From Symbiodinium natans (lineage: Eukaryota; Sar; Dinophyceae; Suessiales; Symbiodiniaceae): a stretch of 64,000 nt of DNA. How positions within the stretch are numbered: the stretch's first letter is position 1; the number at the start of each line of letters is the position of its first letter. Where the stretch lies: assembly GCA_905221605.1 (NCBI GenBank), contig CAJNDS010000689.1:1-64000 (forward strand), written 5' to 3'. Positions 49,656-61,000 of this stretch are shown piece by piece. The notes beneath the pieces are model-generated. The model did no database searches and was not told where the DNA came from. It worked only from the letters and a program-made list of their open reading frames with translations. The position numbers and the translations under genes were made by a program.

Positions 49656-49737
49656 AACCCTAAACCCTAAACCCTAAACCCTAAACCCTAAACCCTAAAC
49701 CCTAAACCCTAAACCCTAAACCCTAAACCCTAAACCC
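49656..49737. repeat. CCCTAAA array facing an inverted partner
   Basis: About 12 perfect units, followed after a 65-bp unique island by TTTAGGG units at 49805-49920. Confidence 0.95.
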
Positions 49738-49804
49738 CACACACGCCTCCGCTCTTTGATCTGCCTCCGCAGTTGGCGTCCTCGCTGGAGCGCCTGGCCG
49801 CGTT

Positions 49805-49920
49805 TGGGTTTAGGGGTTGGGTTTAGGGTTTAGGGTTTAGGGTTTAGGGTTTAGGGTTTAGGGTTTAGGGCTTAGGGCTTAGGGCTTAGGGCTTAGGGTT
49901 TAGGGTTTAGGGTTAACGGT
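49805..49920. repeat. TTTAGGG array, inverted partner
   Basis: TTTAGGG units with a block of CTTAGGG variants (49868-49897). Together with 49656-49737 it forms a large inverted repeat around the island. Confidence 0.95.
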
Positions 49921-50868
49921 TTAGGGTGTAGGGTTTGGGGTTTGGGGTTTAGGGTGGGGCCCTGGAATGAGCGATTTTGGGCTTAGAATGGGTTCAGGCG
50001 TGGGGCGTGGGGCTTGGGGCATGATTGGGGGTTTTGGGGCTTCCGGCGCGGGGGCTTCTAGGGTTGGGGGCCTATAGAGCTCGGGTGGCTTAAGGTTGAG
50101 GGTATGCGGTTTTGATGAACCTAAACCATAAATCCTGAACATTTTACATTCTTGCTTGTCATGTTGTGCTATTTTGGGCTAGAAGTCGATGGCCCTTGCG
50201 CTTCGTTCTGCCTGGGCATGCGTTTCCGGATTGTGTGAGGTCTCGAAACCCACAGTCTACCCCCCCCCGCAAAGCATATACGGTAACAATGTTCTAAACC
50301 CTAAACTGGGTTTAGGGCTTTAGGGTTTAGGGGTGTGGGTTTAGGGCTTGAGGGCTCAGGTCAGGGTTTCGGGGTTGCGGCTTCTCTTTTCATAGAAGAA
50401 GTCGGGCCTTCGGATGTTGATGCCCCAACATATGCCGCGAATGCTCTTTAGGGTTTAGGGCTTAGTGCTTCGAACGTTCCATGAAAAATGTTGTGTTTTT
50501 TTGGGCATGGCTCCTAGCAGCCCGAGGAGGTCACAACCTCTGAGCCCGACAGCTCAAATCCACCAAAACCCTGCACAAAGGCACGATCTTCAAGAACGCC
50601 GGAAATCCTTTCGCTGAGACGACCAGAACGCTCCCCCTTTGCACGTCACCCAGGTAGAAAATGGCAAGGTTATGTACGTATGTATATCTGTATATATGTA
50701 CACCTTAACTTCTGAAACGCGTCTAGACCAGTTCAAGCCAAAACACCTAACTCTGCCAAAGGATCCAAAAATCATGAGAGTGAGCCGAGCCTGAATCCGC
50801 AAGACCTGGTGCGCTGCATTGCTTTAGCCCTAAACCCTAAACCCTAAACCCTAAACCCTAAACCCCTT

Positions 50869-50955
50869 AGAGCTGTTCAGAGTTTTTGGGGTTGAGGCTG
50901 CTCAAGGTTCTGGAATCTGGATCTTGGGGCTTTCCTCTTCAGCCCGCGGAAAGCC
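50869..50955. repeat. Dispersed repeat Q, copy 2
   Basis: CTGCTCAAGGTTCTGGAATC TGGATCTTGGGG segment, diverged partner of 43836-43912; preceded by a CCCTAAA array as is common here. Confidence 0.75.
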
Positions 50956-51267
50956 CGAACCCTGAACCTTACGGGGAAGGAGGGCAGTCCCCAAACCCAA
51001 AACCCAAAACCCTAACCCTAACCCTAAACCCTAAACCCTGAACCCTAAACCCTAAACCCTAAACCCGAAACCTAAAATTTGAATCCTTGAACCCCAAAAT
51101 CCAGGGGTTGAGGGTTCTGGGGCTTGGGCTGCGAGGCACAGCCTTTAGACTCGGAGACGGAAGGACTTTTTCCTGAAGAACCCCCCGGCCAAAACCAGGG
51201 TTTAGGGTTTAGGGTTTAGGGTTTAGGGTTTAGGGTTTGTGGTTTGGGGTTTAGGGTTTGGGGTTTA

Positions 51268-51372
51268 GGGTCTAGGGGTTGTTGCATGGTCCCTTAGTGT
51301 GGACCCTTAAAAGGGGACATACTTCAGAACCCTGTAAAGGAGGTAGGGACCACAGCAAGGGCCCATGCAACT
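51268..51372. mobile_element. TIR element family J
   Basis: GTTGCATGGTCCCTTAGTG at the left and GCAAGGGCCCATGCAAC at the right are inverted repeats of about 15 bp. 105 bp; follows a TTTAGGG array. Confidence 0.7.
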
Positions 51373-51394
51373 AATCCCTATTTTGACCATTTCA

Positions 51395-51510
51395 GGAAGA
51401 ATAAACAAACAAATAAATAAAATACATCAATACAAATATGAATATACAAGAAAAATTTGAAAAAAACAAGTCAAAAACACATAAGTAAATATAAATAAAT
51501 ATAAATATAT

Positions 51511-51541
<31 letters not shown>

Positions 51542-51545
51542 TTTG
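51395..51545. repeat. AT-rich simple repeats
   Basis: ATAAATAAATA-type words ending in a (TA)n run at 51520-51542. Confidence 0.9.
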
Positions 51546-51704
51546 CTTATTTCTTTGTTTATTTATGTGTATGGTATCCCCCCTCGTTTTCCACGCTTTT
51601 TTGGCTTATTGCCTCTTCTTTTTCTGTTTGCTGGTCCTGTGCTGTCGTTCCTTCTTCATGTGGCTACACCTGTCCCTATTTTCTCGCCTTCAGGCAAGCA
51701 AAAA

Positions 51705-51803
51705 ATAGGGACAATACAGCACTTCTGCAGTGTCACGAGGCGAAAGTGCTGTGCCGTCTCCATTTTTTGCTTGCAGGTACCCATAAAGTGCCGTACTGTC
51801 CCT
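51705..51803. mobile_element. Nested hairpin/TIR element O
   Basis: GGGACAATACAGCACTT at the left pairs with AAGTGCCGTACTGTCCC at the right. An inner hairpin (AGCACTTC...GAAAGTGCT) lies between. A 105-codon plus ORF (51543-51860) runs through it and is not trusted. Confidence 0.7.
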
Positions 51804-52124
51804 AAACAACCTAAAAAACCAATCCTTCTGGAACTAATGCTATTAAATTGGGCTTTTTGAGAACGAAGTAGAACCAGCTATTTGCTTTCATAATCTTGTT
51901 TGCGCTTGCAATTTAATTGTAAACTTGTGCACGAATTATATGAGAAACGCGCACACAATATCATTAAAGTGAAGAGAACTAAATAACCTCACAGAATCTC
52001 CCATTAAATTATTACGTGAATGAAGCGAAATAAATTAACGCAGTTCATGAATTCACGCTACATTCACACTAATAATTTGCCCTTTAGTTTTTTTGCATGG
52101 CGCACGAGATAAAGGCACCATATG

Positions 52125-52175
52125 TATTTATATATAAATATAAATATAAATATAAATATAAACATATATATATAT
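52125..52175. repeat. TATAAA microsatellite
   Basis: About five ATAAAT units and a TA run. Confidence 0.95.
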
Positions 52176-52589
52176 ATGTATACGATTCTCCCTTTTGGGG
52201 GGGGTTCTGAAGCAACTAGTAGTGGAAAGGCGATCCCCAGAGACCCTTGCGCCCTTTTGGGTTTCAGGGGTTTAGGGGTTCAGGGCCTTTGGGTTTTAAG
52301 GGTTCGCGGTTTCAGGTCTTGAAGCCTTCTTGCTCCCAAGCACTTCTCTTAGTCGGCTTTCCTCGGCAGTTTAAGCGACCACCCAGAACACCCGTGTGGC
52401 ATACTGGGCGTTAACAAGGGAACCTGGGGAATGATTTGCGCTAAGTAGGACACCTCACCCTAATACAAGAGGGACACATGGCGGGGATCCAGAATCCTAA
52501 TCCCTAAGCCCCCTAAGCTCTAAGCCCAACTAAACCCTAGGAATCCAGGTCCAAAAAGCAGAAGGAAAACCTTAGGCCTTAGAACGTCC

Positions 52590-52793
52590 CTAAACTTTAC
52601 ACCGCAAACCGGGTTTTCTCTGGGCAGAAGGCCGTGAGGGCATCTTTGCGCAGGTTCGGGAATCATTCGGGTCCAACCAGTTGGACTCGAACCCAGCCCT
52701 GGTAGGCTGGTCTAAGTATGGTTCTTCGTACCTGAAAAAAAGGGGGTTCGAACAAGTTGCAGCAGCAGTTGTCCTAGTTTTAACCCCATACAC
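52590..52793 (-). CDS. Possible ORF, unknown
   Basis: 67-codon minus frame, Arg/Ser/Pro-rich, with EEPYLDQPTRAGFESNWLDP. The DNA GGTTCGAGTCC inside it resembles a tRNA B box, but no tRNA fold could be drawn. No family. Confidence 0.2.
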   Translation of the reverse strand: MYGVKTRTTAAATCSNPLFFRYEEPYLDQPTRAGFESNWLDPNDSRTCAKMPSRPSAQRKPGLRCKV

Positions 52794-52849
52794 AACAGGC
52801 CCTGCACGAGGCCGCGGCGCTCGCGAGCTCCTTGTCCTCCTCAGGGCTA

Positions 52850-53520
52850 AGCCCCAAACCCCTAAACTCTAAACCCCAAACCCTAAACCCCAAACCCCAA
52901 ACTCTAAACTTTAGAACCCCAAACCCCAGGCTCCGGAGTCGTTCAAATAGGGCTTCGGGCTACCGGAGGAAGCACACCCCTAAACCCTACATCCCCAACC
53001 CCTGAAGCAACACCCGAAACACCTGATTGTTTAACCCCTAAGGCCCTAAAAGCCCCATTCTGTCCGTGGCGTTCTAGAAAACGAAACCCCTAAACCACCT
53101 CTAACGCCCTAAACCCTTAAACCCCTTAAACGCCTTAAACCCCTGAATCCTTAAACGTAAAACCCCCTAACACCCTGCAACCCGAAGCCCTACACCCCCA
53201 AACCCTCAACCCTAGACCTAAACCCCTACTTAGTTGCTGAGTTCAGAAGCACCCAAAAAGTGTACACTTTCAGATGTTTTTGGGGATTATGGTATGCCCA
53301 AAAAGAAAAGGTGTACTCATTCAGCTACGAAGCCTACACCCCTAAACCCTAAACCCCAAACCCTAAACCCTAAACCCGAAGCCCCTAAGCCCTGCCTCTG
53401 TGGCGTTCTCGAAAGCCAGAACTGCGGCCGCCTTCGCTGCCTCCCGAAGCCGGACGGAGCCGACGCCAGCCTTTTGGGGGCGGTGGGTTTATGGTTTAGG
53501 GTTTAGGGTCTAGGGTTTTA
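52850..53520. other. Degenerate telomere-type units, no gene supported
   Basis: CCCTAAA/CCCCAAA units around a family F element (53229-53332). The 53234-53506 plus ORF is made of element and repeat sequence. Confidence 0.45.
53229..53332. mobile_element. TIR element family F
   Basis: CTTAGTTGCTGAGTTCAGAA at the left and ACTCATTCAGCTACGAAG at the right; interior GGGGATTATGGTATGCCC as in 28758-28859. A third, partial copy starts at about 54010. Confidence 0.75.
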
Positions 53521-53521
53521 A

Positions 53522-53655
53522 GGTTTAGGGGATGAGGGAATAAGGGCCCGATATATACCCTTAGTAGGGAATGAGGGAATTAGGACCCTATACAAGTATA
53601 CCCTCAAAGGGTAGTTTGGGTCTTCGTAGGGAAGGAGGGAATGCGGTACCATACT
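53522..53655. mobile_element. TIR element family H, composite copy
   Basis: AGTAGGGAATGAGGGAATTA and GTAGGGAAGGAGGGAATGCG segments recur head-to-tail, related to the copy at 7818; boundaries are unclear. Confidence 0.5.
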
Positions 53656-54639
53656 ATAGGGGTCGGAATAGTTGCGAAGAGTATTCCCTTGTGGTCCCTA
53701 TATAGCTATACTGTAACAACCCCTCAAAGCCCTATTCTAATTATGAAGGCCCCTATATTGTGCATACCCTTTCAGGGATGGAAAAAAAAGGCTCGCACTC
53801 CCGCATTCCGTACGAAGGTCCAGCCAGTTTTGAGGGGCGGTGGGTTGGGCATTGGGGGTTGGAGGGCTCCGGTTTTTGGGGCATTTTAGAGGCAATTCGG
53901 GTTTATGGGAGGTTTTAAGGTTTGGTTGCGTAGGGATTCACAAGAGTGTTTCAGTGGATCTTTTTGTCGGTTAGAGTTCTTGCGTGCTGTCGTCGTGTTT
54001 GGAGTAACTTTGCTGAGTTCAGAAGCCCCCCAAAGTGTACACTTTTCGTTCGAGACGGGAATGCAGGTTATAACAAGGAACCCAATAAGGTACCCCTAAT
54101 TCAATAGCCCCCATCTGGGATGTTCGGGGCAAGGCGCGCGCAAGCCTAAACTCCCCGTCATGCTTTGTGGAAGGATCTTCTCTGAAGATTGGCGTGAGGA
54201 TCGTTGAGGTCTTCTGAATTGTTCGGGGTTTCTCAGAAGCTCTGGGGTTTTGAGTGATCGTTGAGTGATCTTTTGCGCAACTCTTCGGGGCTCTGAAACC
54301 CTAAACCCTGAACCCTAATAGCTCTAAACCTCGGCATCCTAGAAGTGCCAACCCCTCTCCCCTCCCCTTCCCCCTCCGCAGAACACCGCCTTGATCCGAC
54401 GTGCAGGCAGACCTTCCAGAAGAATCGACCTCAAAGGAGGTGGACCGGGGAGCTACACACTCAAGGGGTATCAGGAGGGACCCCTAGGTCTTATTCCCCT
54501 ATCAAACCCCTTATACACCTTATGTAGTCCGCATATACCTAAGCAGCCCCGAAATAACCCCCAAATTGAAATACGTCTGAGGGGTTCGAGATGCACAAGC
54601 CCTGATCCCTACCACGCGCTTTCCGCTTTCCCACCTCCT

Positions 54640-54666
54640 CCGCCCCCCCCCCCCCCCCCCCCCCTT
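54640..54666. other. Poly-C run
   Basis: About 20 consecutive C residues in a C-rich context; the poly-Pro frame here is an artefact. Confidence 0.9.
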
Positions 54667-55236
54667 CCCCGGTCGTAAATAGCCACAGAGCTACTTGTAC
54701 TTCCATGGGTAGTTATATTAGTTGGTGTTTTGATGTGCTTTAAAGAGGTAATACTCAGAACGTGCTGGGGCACTTGTGAACGATGTCCTCAAGGCATCCA
54801 TGAAAGCAAGCGTGACTGCTTTGTCATCAGGATCCTTGCGATAGGGGGTTTAGGGTTTAGCGTTTGGGGTTGGTTTAGGGTTGAGGGTTTGGGGTTTAGA
54901 GGGCTCAGCGGCCAATGTCAGGAAAGCACGCAGTCGGGCAACAAAAGGCCCTGAGCACCAGAGGACCTCGTCGTGGAACGAACGTTCTAAGAGTCAACGG
55001 GCAGGCTTACCGAAGCAGAAGCCGCGGTACTTGGTGCCCTAAACCCGAAACCCTAAACCCTGGACCCTAAACCCCGAAATAGCTGGTGCAGTACTGTAGG
55101 GGGGCGCCTTGCCGTCTGAGCTTTTAAGATCTTTTGGGGCGTATGGTTGAAGGTCAGCCTCACTGCCTAGCAGTACCAAACGTTAAGCAGGGGGCCGGAA
55201 TGGCTGGCTACGGGTTGCAGGGGTTGAGGCCCGAAC

Positions 55237-55434
55237 ATGCTCAACAAGGGCTGGAAGTCGCTGAGGTCATGGCCAGGGAACATCGTCCACCCTGACCAGG
55301 CGATCCTAGGCGAGTTCGGACCCTCCTCTGTGGTCCCCGTGTTGCTTTCTAGAGGAACCCTCTACTGCCCGAGAGGCTCCATGGAATGCAGTCTTTGGGG
55401 GTCCGGTATACATGCGTCGGAGGCCAAAGCCTAA
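55237..55434 (+). CDS. Possible ORF, unknown
   Basis: 65-codon frame from ATG (GWKSLRSWPGNIVHPDQAIL) to a stop. All three plus frames are partly open. No motif. Confidence 0.2.
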   Translation: MLNKGWKSLRSWPGNIVHPDQAILGEFGPSSVVPVLLSRGTLYCPRGSMECSLWGSGIHASEAKA

Positions 55435-56577
55435 ACCGGAAGCCTAGGCCTAAAACCCCTGAATCCGAAGTCTCAGCCCTAAACCCTAAACCCCACCTAA
55501 GCCATAATTCCTGAACCTCAACCCTGAACCCTACACCCGAAATTGTTGTGTCAGCTGGGAGTTGAGTTGAAGCGCTCTTACAGCGGGAGACTCATCAAGG
55601 AAACCCAACACACCGAAGCCCAGGCCCTGCGATGCGTCACCTTCTAAGAAGACTGTTGCAAGGTTGTTTAGGGTGATCAGGTTGAAGGGCGTAAAAACAC
55701 CAAATGTCTCTGAGTACCTATTCTTGAGATATTTCCTAATTATTGTAAGCACTGTATCCCTAAACCTTAAACCTCAGACCCCAATCCCTTCAACCCTAGA
55801 CGCTGAACCCGCAACTGTCGTATCCTTGGGTTTATCTTAGCTTTGGAGTAGACCCGGGGAAAAAATTATATACTTTTTAGGTAGAAGTAGCTATAATAGG
55901 AACCCAGAACCAAAAAAAGTATTAACGTATAGTACTCCAAGACTCAGTTATTTTGGGGGCACCTCTACTTTGGCACTGAGCCAGGAGGCTCCTGGTCGAA
56001 CACCGATCCTGGAGCGTGGCGGTTTGGGGATGAAGGGCTTAGGGGTTTAGGGTTTAGGGTTAGGGGGTTAGGGTTTAGGGTTAGGGGTTTAGGGTTTAGG
56101 GTTTAGGGGTCGAGGGTTGGAGGGGCTGAGGGTGTCGGGTTTAGGGATGAAGGGGTTGGAGAATTAGGGGTTGGACGGGTTTGAAGGGTGGGTGACTGGG
56201 GCTTAGGACTATTGAGGGTTGATGGCTTGGGGGGGGGTTAGACTCTTAGGGGCTGAGGCAAACGCTAACGCCTCAGAGTTCAGGACTGCAGGTAAAGGCC
56301 TTTGCTGATGGTTGAAGGATTTGGGCTTGGAGGCTAGTGGCCTTCAGCCAATAATCCCAACTTTCAAGCATGTGTTTTTGCCCAAAACCAAACGAGTAAC
56401 CCTAAACCCTAAACCCCAATACTGAACCCTAACTCTAAACCTTCATTGGAATCTTCAAAAGTGTACTTTTCTGAAGGAAAGTAGAGTTCCTCAGAAGGTG
56501 CCCTCCCGAACTTCGGCAACGACCTCACATGTGGGGTGGATCGACATGACGGACCCTTCTTGGGTAACCCTAAATAT

Positions 56578-56692
56578 ACTTGACAGCTCTTTTGACTTAG
56601 TAAGTCTACTTCGTATCCCTTACAAACCCTACTAATAATCTCCACAAACTCAACTTACTAACCTACATACGAAGTCAAAAGGGCCTCCAAGT
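56578..56692. mobile_element. TIR element family B
   Basis: ACTTGACAGCTCTTTTGACT at the left and AGTCAAAAGGGCCTCCAAGT at the right are inverted repeats of about 20 bp with few mismatches. 115 bp. Confidence 0.8.
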
Positions 56693-56903
56693 GACTTATG
56701 CGGAAAAAAGGGACCCACCCCCCATCTTAGGTAACCTACCATCCTTCGACGTGATCCCCAAGAACCCAAACCATTTTTGCAGGGTACCCAAGAATCCTAG
56801 AGGGGCTTTATCCAATAACTTACGAGAAAGTAGTTCTTTGGGTATCGAAATAACTTACAAGAAAGTAGTTTGGTTTCTGAAGGTAAGCCTCAAAGTTTAA
56901 TGT

Positions 56904-57031
56904 CCTAAACCCTAAACCCTAAACCCTAAACCCTAAACCCTAAACCCTAAACCCTAAACCCTAAACCCTAAACCCTAAACCCTAAACCCTAAACCCAAAA
57001 CCCTAAACCCTAAACCCTAAACCCTAAACCC
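56904..57031. repeat. CCCTAAA array, about 18 units
   Basis: Perfect but for one CCCAAAA unit near 56995. Confidence 0.95.
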
Positions 57032-57599
57032 CTACGCCAGACGTCTCAACGCATCCGCGGTGCTCATCTGCCCAGCTCCGGAGGCGAACTGCGAAGGCCC
57101 AGCAGGGGCCCTAGGATGGTTTTTGTTGTTTTTTTTGGGGCGGGGGGGGGGGTTAAGGTTTAGGGTTATTCTTCTTATGTCTTTTTTTGGGCTGGGGGGG
57201 GGGTTGGGGTTTAGGGTTTAGGCGTTCAGGGGGTTTAGGGTTTGTGGTTTAGGGATTTAGGGTTTTTGGGGTTCCAGGAGCCGAAAAAGGTGAGTCGTGC
57301 TACGGAAGTGTGGTTTCGGAGGCACAGGCATCCCAAACTGCGCCGCGCCAACGAGAGCTGGTTCCATGCTGCTGCAGCTCTGCTTGAGAAGCGACCTCTA
57401 CATCTTGTTGGGGATCTTTGTTCGTCTAGGCAGAGCTGAGGGGAGCCTTCCAAAACTTACTTAATCGGGTTTCGGGTTTCGGGTTTGGGGTTCAGGGTTT
57501 AGGGGGTTCTCTGCCTTTATGCCCCTTCTTTGGGAAACCACACACGAGGTTTCGTATTTTCACAGGTGCTGCAAGAGGGATCGTCTATTGGAGGGCGCC

Positions 57600-57665
57600 G
57601 TGCGCTGTGCGTTCTCGCCCCCCCCCCCCCCCCCCATCCCATGGTATCCCCCCCCCCCAACCCCC
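57600..57665. other. Two poly-C runs
   Basis: CCCCCCCCCCCCCCCCC at about 57618 and CCCCCCCCCC at about 57650; frames across them are unreliable. Confidence 0.85.
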
Positions 57666-58228
57666 ATGGTCAACCAACCCTCAACCCTAAAACCAACCAA
57701 CGGGGAGCCCGCCTGGGCGCAACCATAAAAAGGTGAATCGAATTTTTCAGCCTTCACAGCCACGGGCTAAAGGCGCGGGATTTGGAACATGGGCTTGGGA
57801 CTCAATGTTCCGGGGGTGTACCTGGAAAGAACAGGAATTCGGAGGTTTGCACTTTGCCTTAACGCCAAGAACTTCTTGGTAAGCCCCAAACCCTACACTT
57901 TAAGGGGTTTAGGATTTCCGCCTAAATTGCCTACCAAGTATGGGCCCTTCATTTGGGTCCCTTGCTCATAAAATATACACCACAAAATATGGGCCCATAC
58001 TTCGGATGCCCATAAACAAGGTTAGAACCAAGACTAAGGGTTTAGGGGTTTAGGGGCTTTTCGGGGTTGGGTTTAGGGCTCACTGTCGAGTTTGGTTCAT
58101 GTTCTAGGGCATCCTAAGCCTCCGATGAACCCTAGCCCTAAACCCTGGACCCAACCATCCTTAACATCAGAACCTACACCCAAAACCCTAGCCACCGAGC
58201 CCTAAACCCTAAACCCAAACCGAAAGTG

Positions 58229-58450
58229 CTACCCTCCCAAGGCCGCAAGGTGCAGGCGTGCGGCCTCTGGGTCCGCAATGTGCAGCCGCAGGCCCAGATC
58301 CCCTGATTTTAGCTTTGAGGCTGGAGGTCGGAAGGCCCTCAAAGAAGGGTGTGGGGTTTGGGGAAGGAAACTTTTGGTTGAGAATGTAGCAACGAAGCTC
58401 TGCTTCTTTTCTTGCCCCCTTCCCGGCCCACCCCCTGGCTCTTTCCCCAC
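58229..58450 (-). CDS. Possible exon, unknown
   Basis: 73-codon minus frame with LGLRLHIADPEAARLHLAAL at its end; a plus frame (58278-58586) is open too but enters a poly-C run. No family recognised. Confidence 0.25.
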   Translation of the reverse strand: MGKEPGGGPGRGQEKKQSFVATFSTKSFLPQTPHPSLRAFRPPASKLKSGDLGLRLHIADPEAARLHLAALGG

Positions 58451-58689
58451 ACCTCCCGATAAATCCTACACGCGAAGCCCTAAACCCCCAACCCCCGCCG
58501 CCCCCCCCCCCCCCCTCCCTTACCCCGAACCATGGGTGGCTTGCGAGGTGGGGTCCTCTTGGGTTTCAGGACGGATGGGTTTGTAGTTGAAGTTGTGAGG
58601 CTTTGGGGTTTATTGACGGGTTTTGCGGCTCGGGGCCCAGTATGCTTGCCAACTCCCACGAAGGAGGAGCCACTCACATCCTGACACAA

Positions 58690-59590
58690 TCCGCGATTTC
58701 ATATGTACTCTCAGATTTGAGTCAGAAAGAAGCTGTGACAGGATTGTAACCGTTTTTCCCCGGCAACACTGAACGGACAACGCCGGCAAAACCAGCGGTT
58801 GAATTCAGGTGAAACTTTCCATGCGTTGAGTCAAGTGCGCTCAGGAAAGAAGTGCAATTTGGGGTCTTGGAGTTTAGGATTTGGGGTTGCCCGTCCCCCC
58901 AGCAGACGCGACATATGAATCAAGTTTAAGGCGCAGAGTTCAGCGTTTATGAATTTCGCCATGTCCCAATTAAAAAGAGGATAACATATCGGGGCTGTAA
59001 AGTTGCACGTCTGGGCTGCAGCCTGCAGGCATCAAATGGGCGAAAGATTGCCCCCCGAGAGGCTTGTCATTGCAGCGCAAAATTGAGTTTACTGCTTAGA
59101 GGCTTAGAGTTTAAAGCTCGGATATGAATTTCACAAAGAAAAAGCGAAAATCCTGGATGGATGGTTCTCCACAAAAAGCACCTGCACGTCATCAATATCA
59201 CGGCGTTTAGGTTAAGGAGTTTATTTTGAAGGCAGCAGAACAGCATGTACGCTTCAGCATGACACTCAGGTTTCGTGCTTCAAACTTCAGGCTGTAGATT
59301 TGTCAGCAACAAACTAAGCTAGCCCCCGAATCCGGAAGCCCAGAAATCACCCTGAAGCTCTGAGGCTTTAGAAATCCATGCAGCTCTCCAAAGCCCCAAA
59401 ACCCTGAAACCGAACCCTCAGCCTTAAGCCCCCTATGCTCACTTCACCCGAGACCCTACTGCAGAAAACTTACTTCGCGCTGCTGGTCAGAACCCCTAAC
59501 ATGTAAACCCTAGAACACCCTGGGCCCTCGACTTTAAACGCCCTCAAGCCCCTACAGCCCCTGTGAGTTCCTAAGCCCTAGACCCCGAAA
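58690..59590. other. Unique sequence, no gene recognised
   Basis: Mostly free of telomere-type arrays; short frames only, no motif. Confidence 0.35.
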
Positions 59591-60189
59591 CCCTGTATGG
59601 TGATTAATGTTTATGGCCCTTTTGGGGCCCTTATTACAAGGAGGCCCCTCTTCATTAGGGTACCCCAAAAAGACCCCAATTTAGAGAACTCGCTATATCT
59701 TGGGTAGAAAAAAGCAAGTCTTTATGGCTTTTGAAGGATTCTATAAGATATTATGGGTCGTAACCATTAACAAATCTGTTCAAACCTACCCCGGATATGA
59801 GGCCCCGGAAAGCGAAGGAGGCACCTTCGCTGCTCAGCGGTTCTGCGACCAGCTCCTACAGCGGGATGGACTTGGAGGTTTCGGGGTGAGGAGGTTTTTT
59901 GGGGTTTTAAGGTTTAGGGCTTTTAGGGCTTTTAGGGCTTTTAGGCTTTTAGGGGTGAGGGTGTTGCTGGCGAGTGTGGGGTTTAGGGTTTTAGGGTTTG
60001 GCGTTGAGGGGTCCTGTGTCGTGCAATATCATTTCTATTCATTCGCTGGGTTACTTGTGTTCATACATCTAAAATTTCTGCTCCTGAATTCAAACACCCC
60101 TTGTGTCTCTCTAATTCGTAAAATAGAATTAGAACCTCCTGAATTTCAAAACATATCCATTCCTACTGTTGGTAATTGATGTCCTGTGG

Positions 60190-61000
60190 AACTTGTTAGG
60201 TGGTCCAAGAGTTTTGAAAGCTGCTGCGAATAAACTTGGGAGGGTGGTTGGATGCGACACGAAGGATAGGCCAGTGAGGCAAGGTAGTGATTAGAACATT
60301 CGGCTTGTGATGGGTCGCTGACCCGGTAGTATGAGGCTTTGGCCTCAAAATGCCGACTTGTTTGTAGTGGATGGAGACTACGTGCATCAACTGGGATGGG
60401 GTGAGTTGTACACTTTCATAGGGTACACTAGAATGGGCTGGAGAATTGAGCGGTAAACAGTAAGTTTCCAAGAAGGAGGGAGGTTGGCATGGGACATCAG
60501 AGTGTCCTAAAGGTAGGCTCCTAAGTATTTGACTTCGCAGGCCAAAGGGATGGGCGGCGCATCGGGACTCCCATATGCTGCATGGCGGTTCGGATGGCTG
60601 CAAAGGTGGCTGAGTCAAAGGCTTTGGACCAATCTGACAAGAGTGCGTGGAAAGGAGGTGGTTTGACGTTCAAGAACTGCGATGAGATGGTGGAGAACGA
60701 GCACAGGTTGGGAGGTGGACTTGATGCTTGCGGAATCCAAATTGAGTGGGGCGTATTCGCTCGTCCAAATGAGACTCAAGGCGTGACTGGACCACAGCGG
60801 CGAAGTTTGTGACGAACTGGGCCGATAATTGGAAAGGAGGCGTGTGTGATTTTCGTGGTCTTTGACCAGCGTAGCTACTTCCGAGAATAACCAGAGAAGG
60901 ACTGGGTGAAACGGGCGCGTGCACCGATCCTATTCCAATCAACTGCTTGGCTACCTTCCGTGTTCCATAGGTGGTTGGTGGGTGTGGGGTCATCCATTCC
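60190..61000 (-). pseudogene. Decayed LINE (non-LTR) reverse transcriptase
   Basis: Minus-strand translation in shifting frames gives RT landmarks in order: LLSNYRP, RIRPTQFGFRKH, KSTSQPVLVLHHLIAVLER, WSKAFDSATF (RT motif A, with the catalytic Asp), then, skipping the expected Y-x-D-D motif C, EVKYLGAYL and PPSWKLTVYRSILQPILVYP, the downstream connection region. At least two frameshifts, a stop after GAYL and a deletion of the YADD-containing core make it dead. It resembles dinoflagellate non-LTR elements that would insert by target-primed reverse transcription. It begins upstream near 62.1 kb (endonuclease-like remnant). Confidence 0.85.

Larger units (their letters stand above)
48000..50140. 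other. Telomere-type arrays and repeats, no gene supported
   Basis: Alternating CCCTAAA and TTTAGGG arrays (48245, 48556, 48742, 48910, 49290, 49656, 49821) with short islands, element P copy 2, and degenerate units. No motif-bearing frame. Confidence 0.45.

Noticed and set aside
52650-52720. tRNA gene (B box GGTTCGAGTCC on the minus strand)
   Set aside because: The T-arm stem does not pair, and no A box or acceptor stem was found at proper distance. At most a SINE-like relic.
54391-54678. 95-codon plus ORF ending in poly-Pro
   Set aside because: The end is a poly-C run and the start is repeat-derived; no coding signal beyond openness.
59700-60179. 159-codon plus ORF
   Set aside because: Its centre (FRAFRAFRAF, VGFRVLGFG) is TTTAGGG-like repeat; the flanking parts have no motif and the 5' part resembles a dispersed element also seen near 33460-33560.
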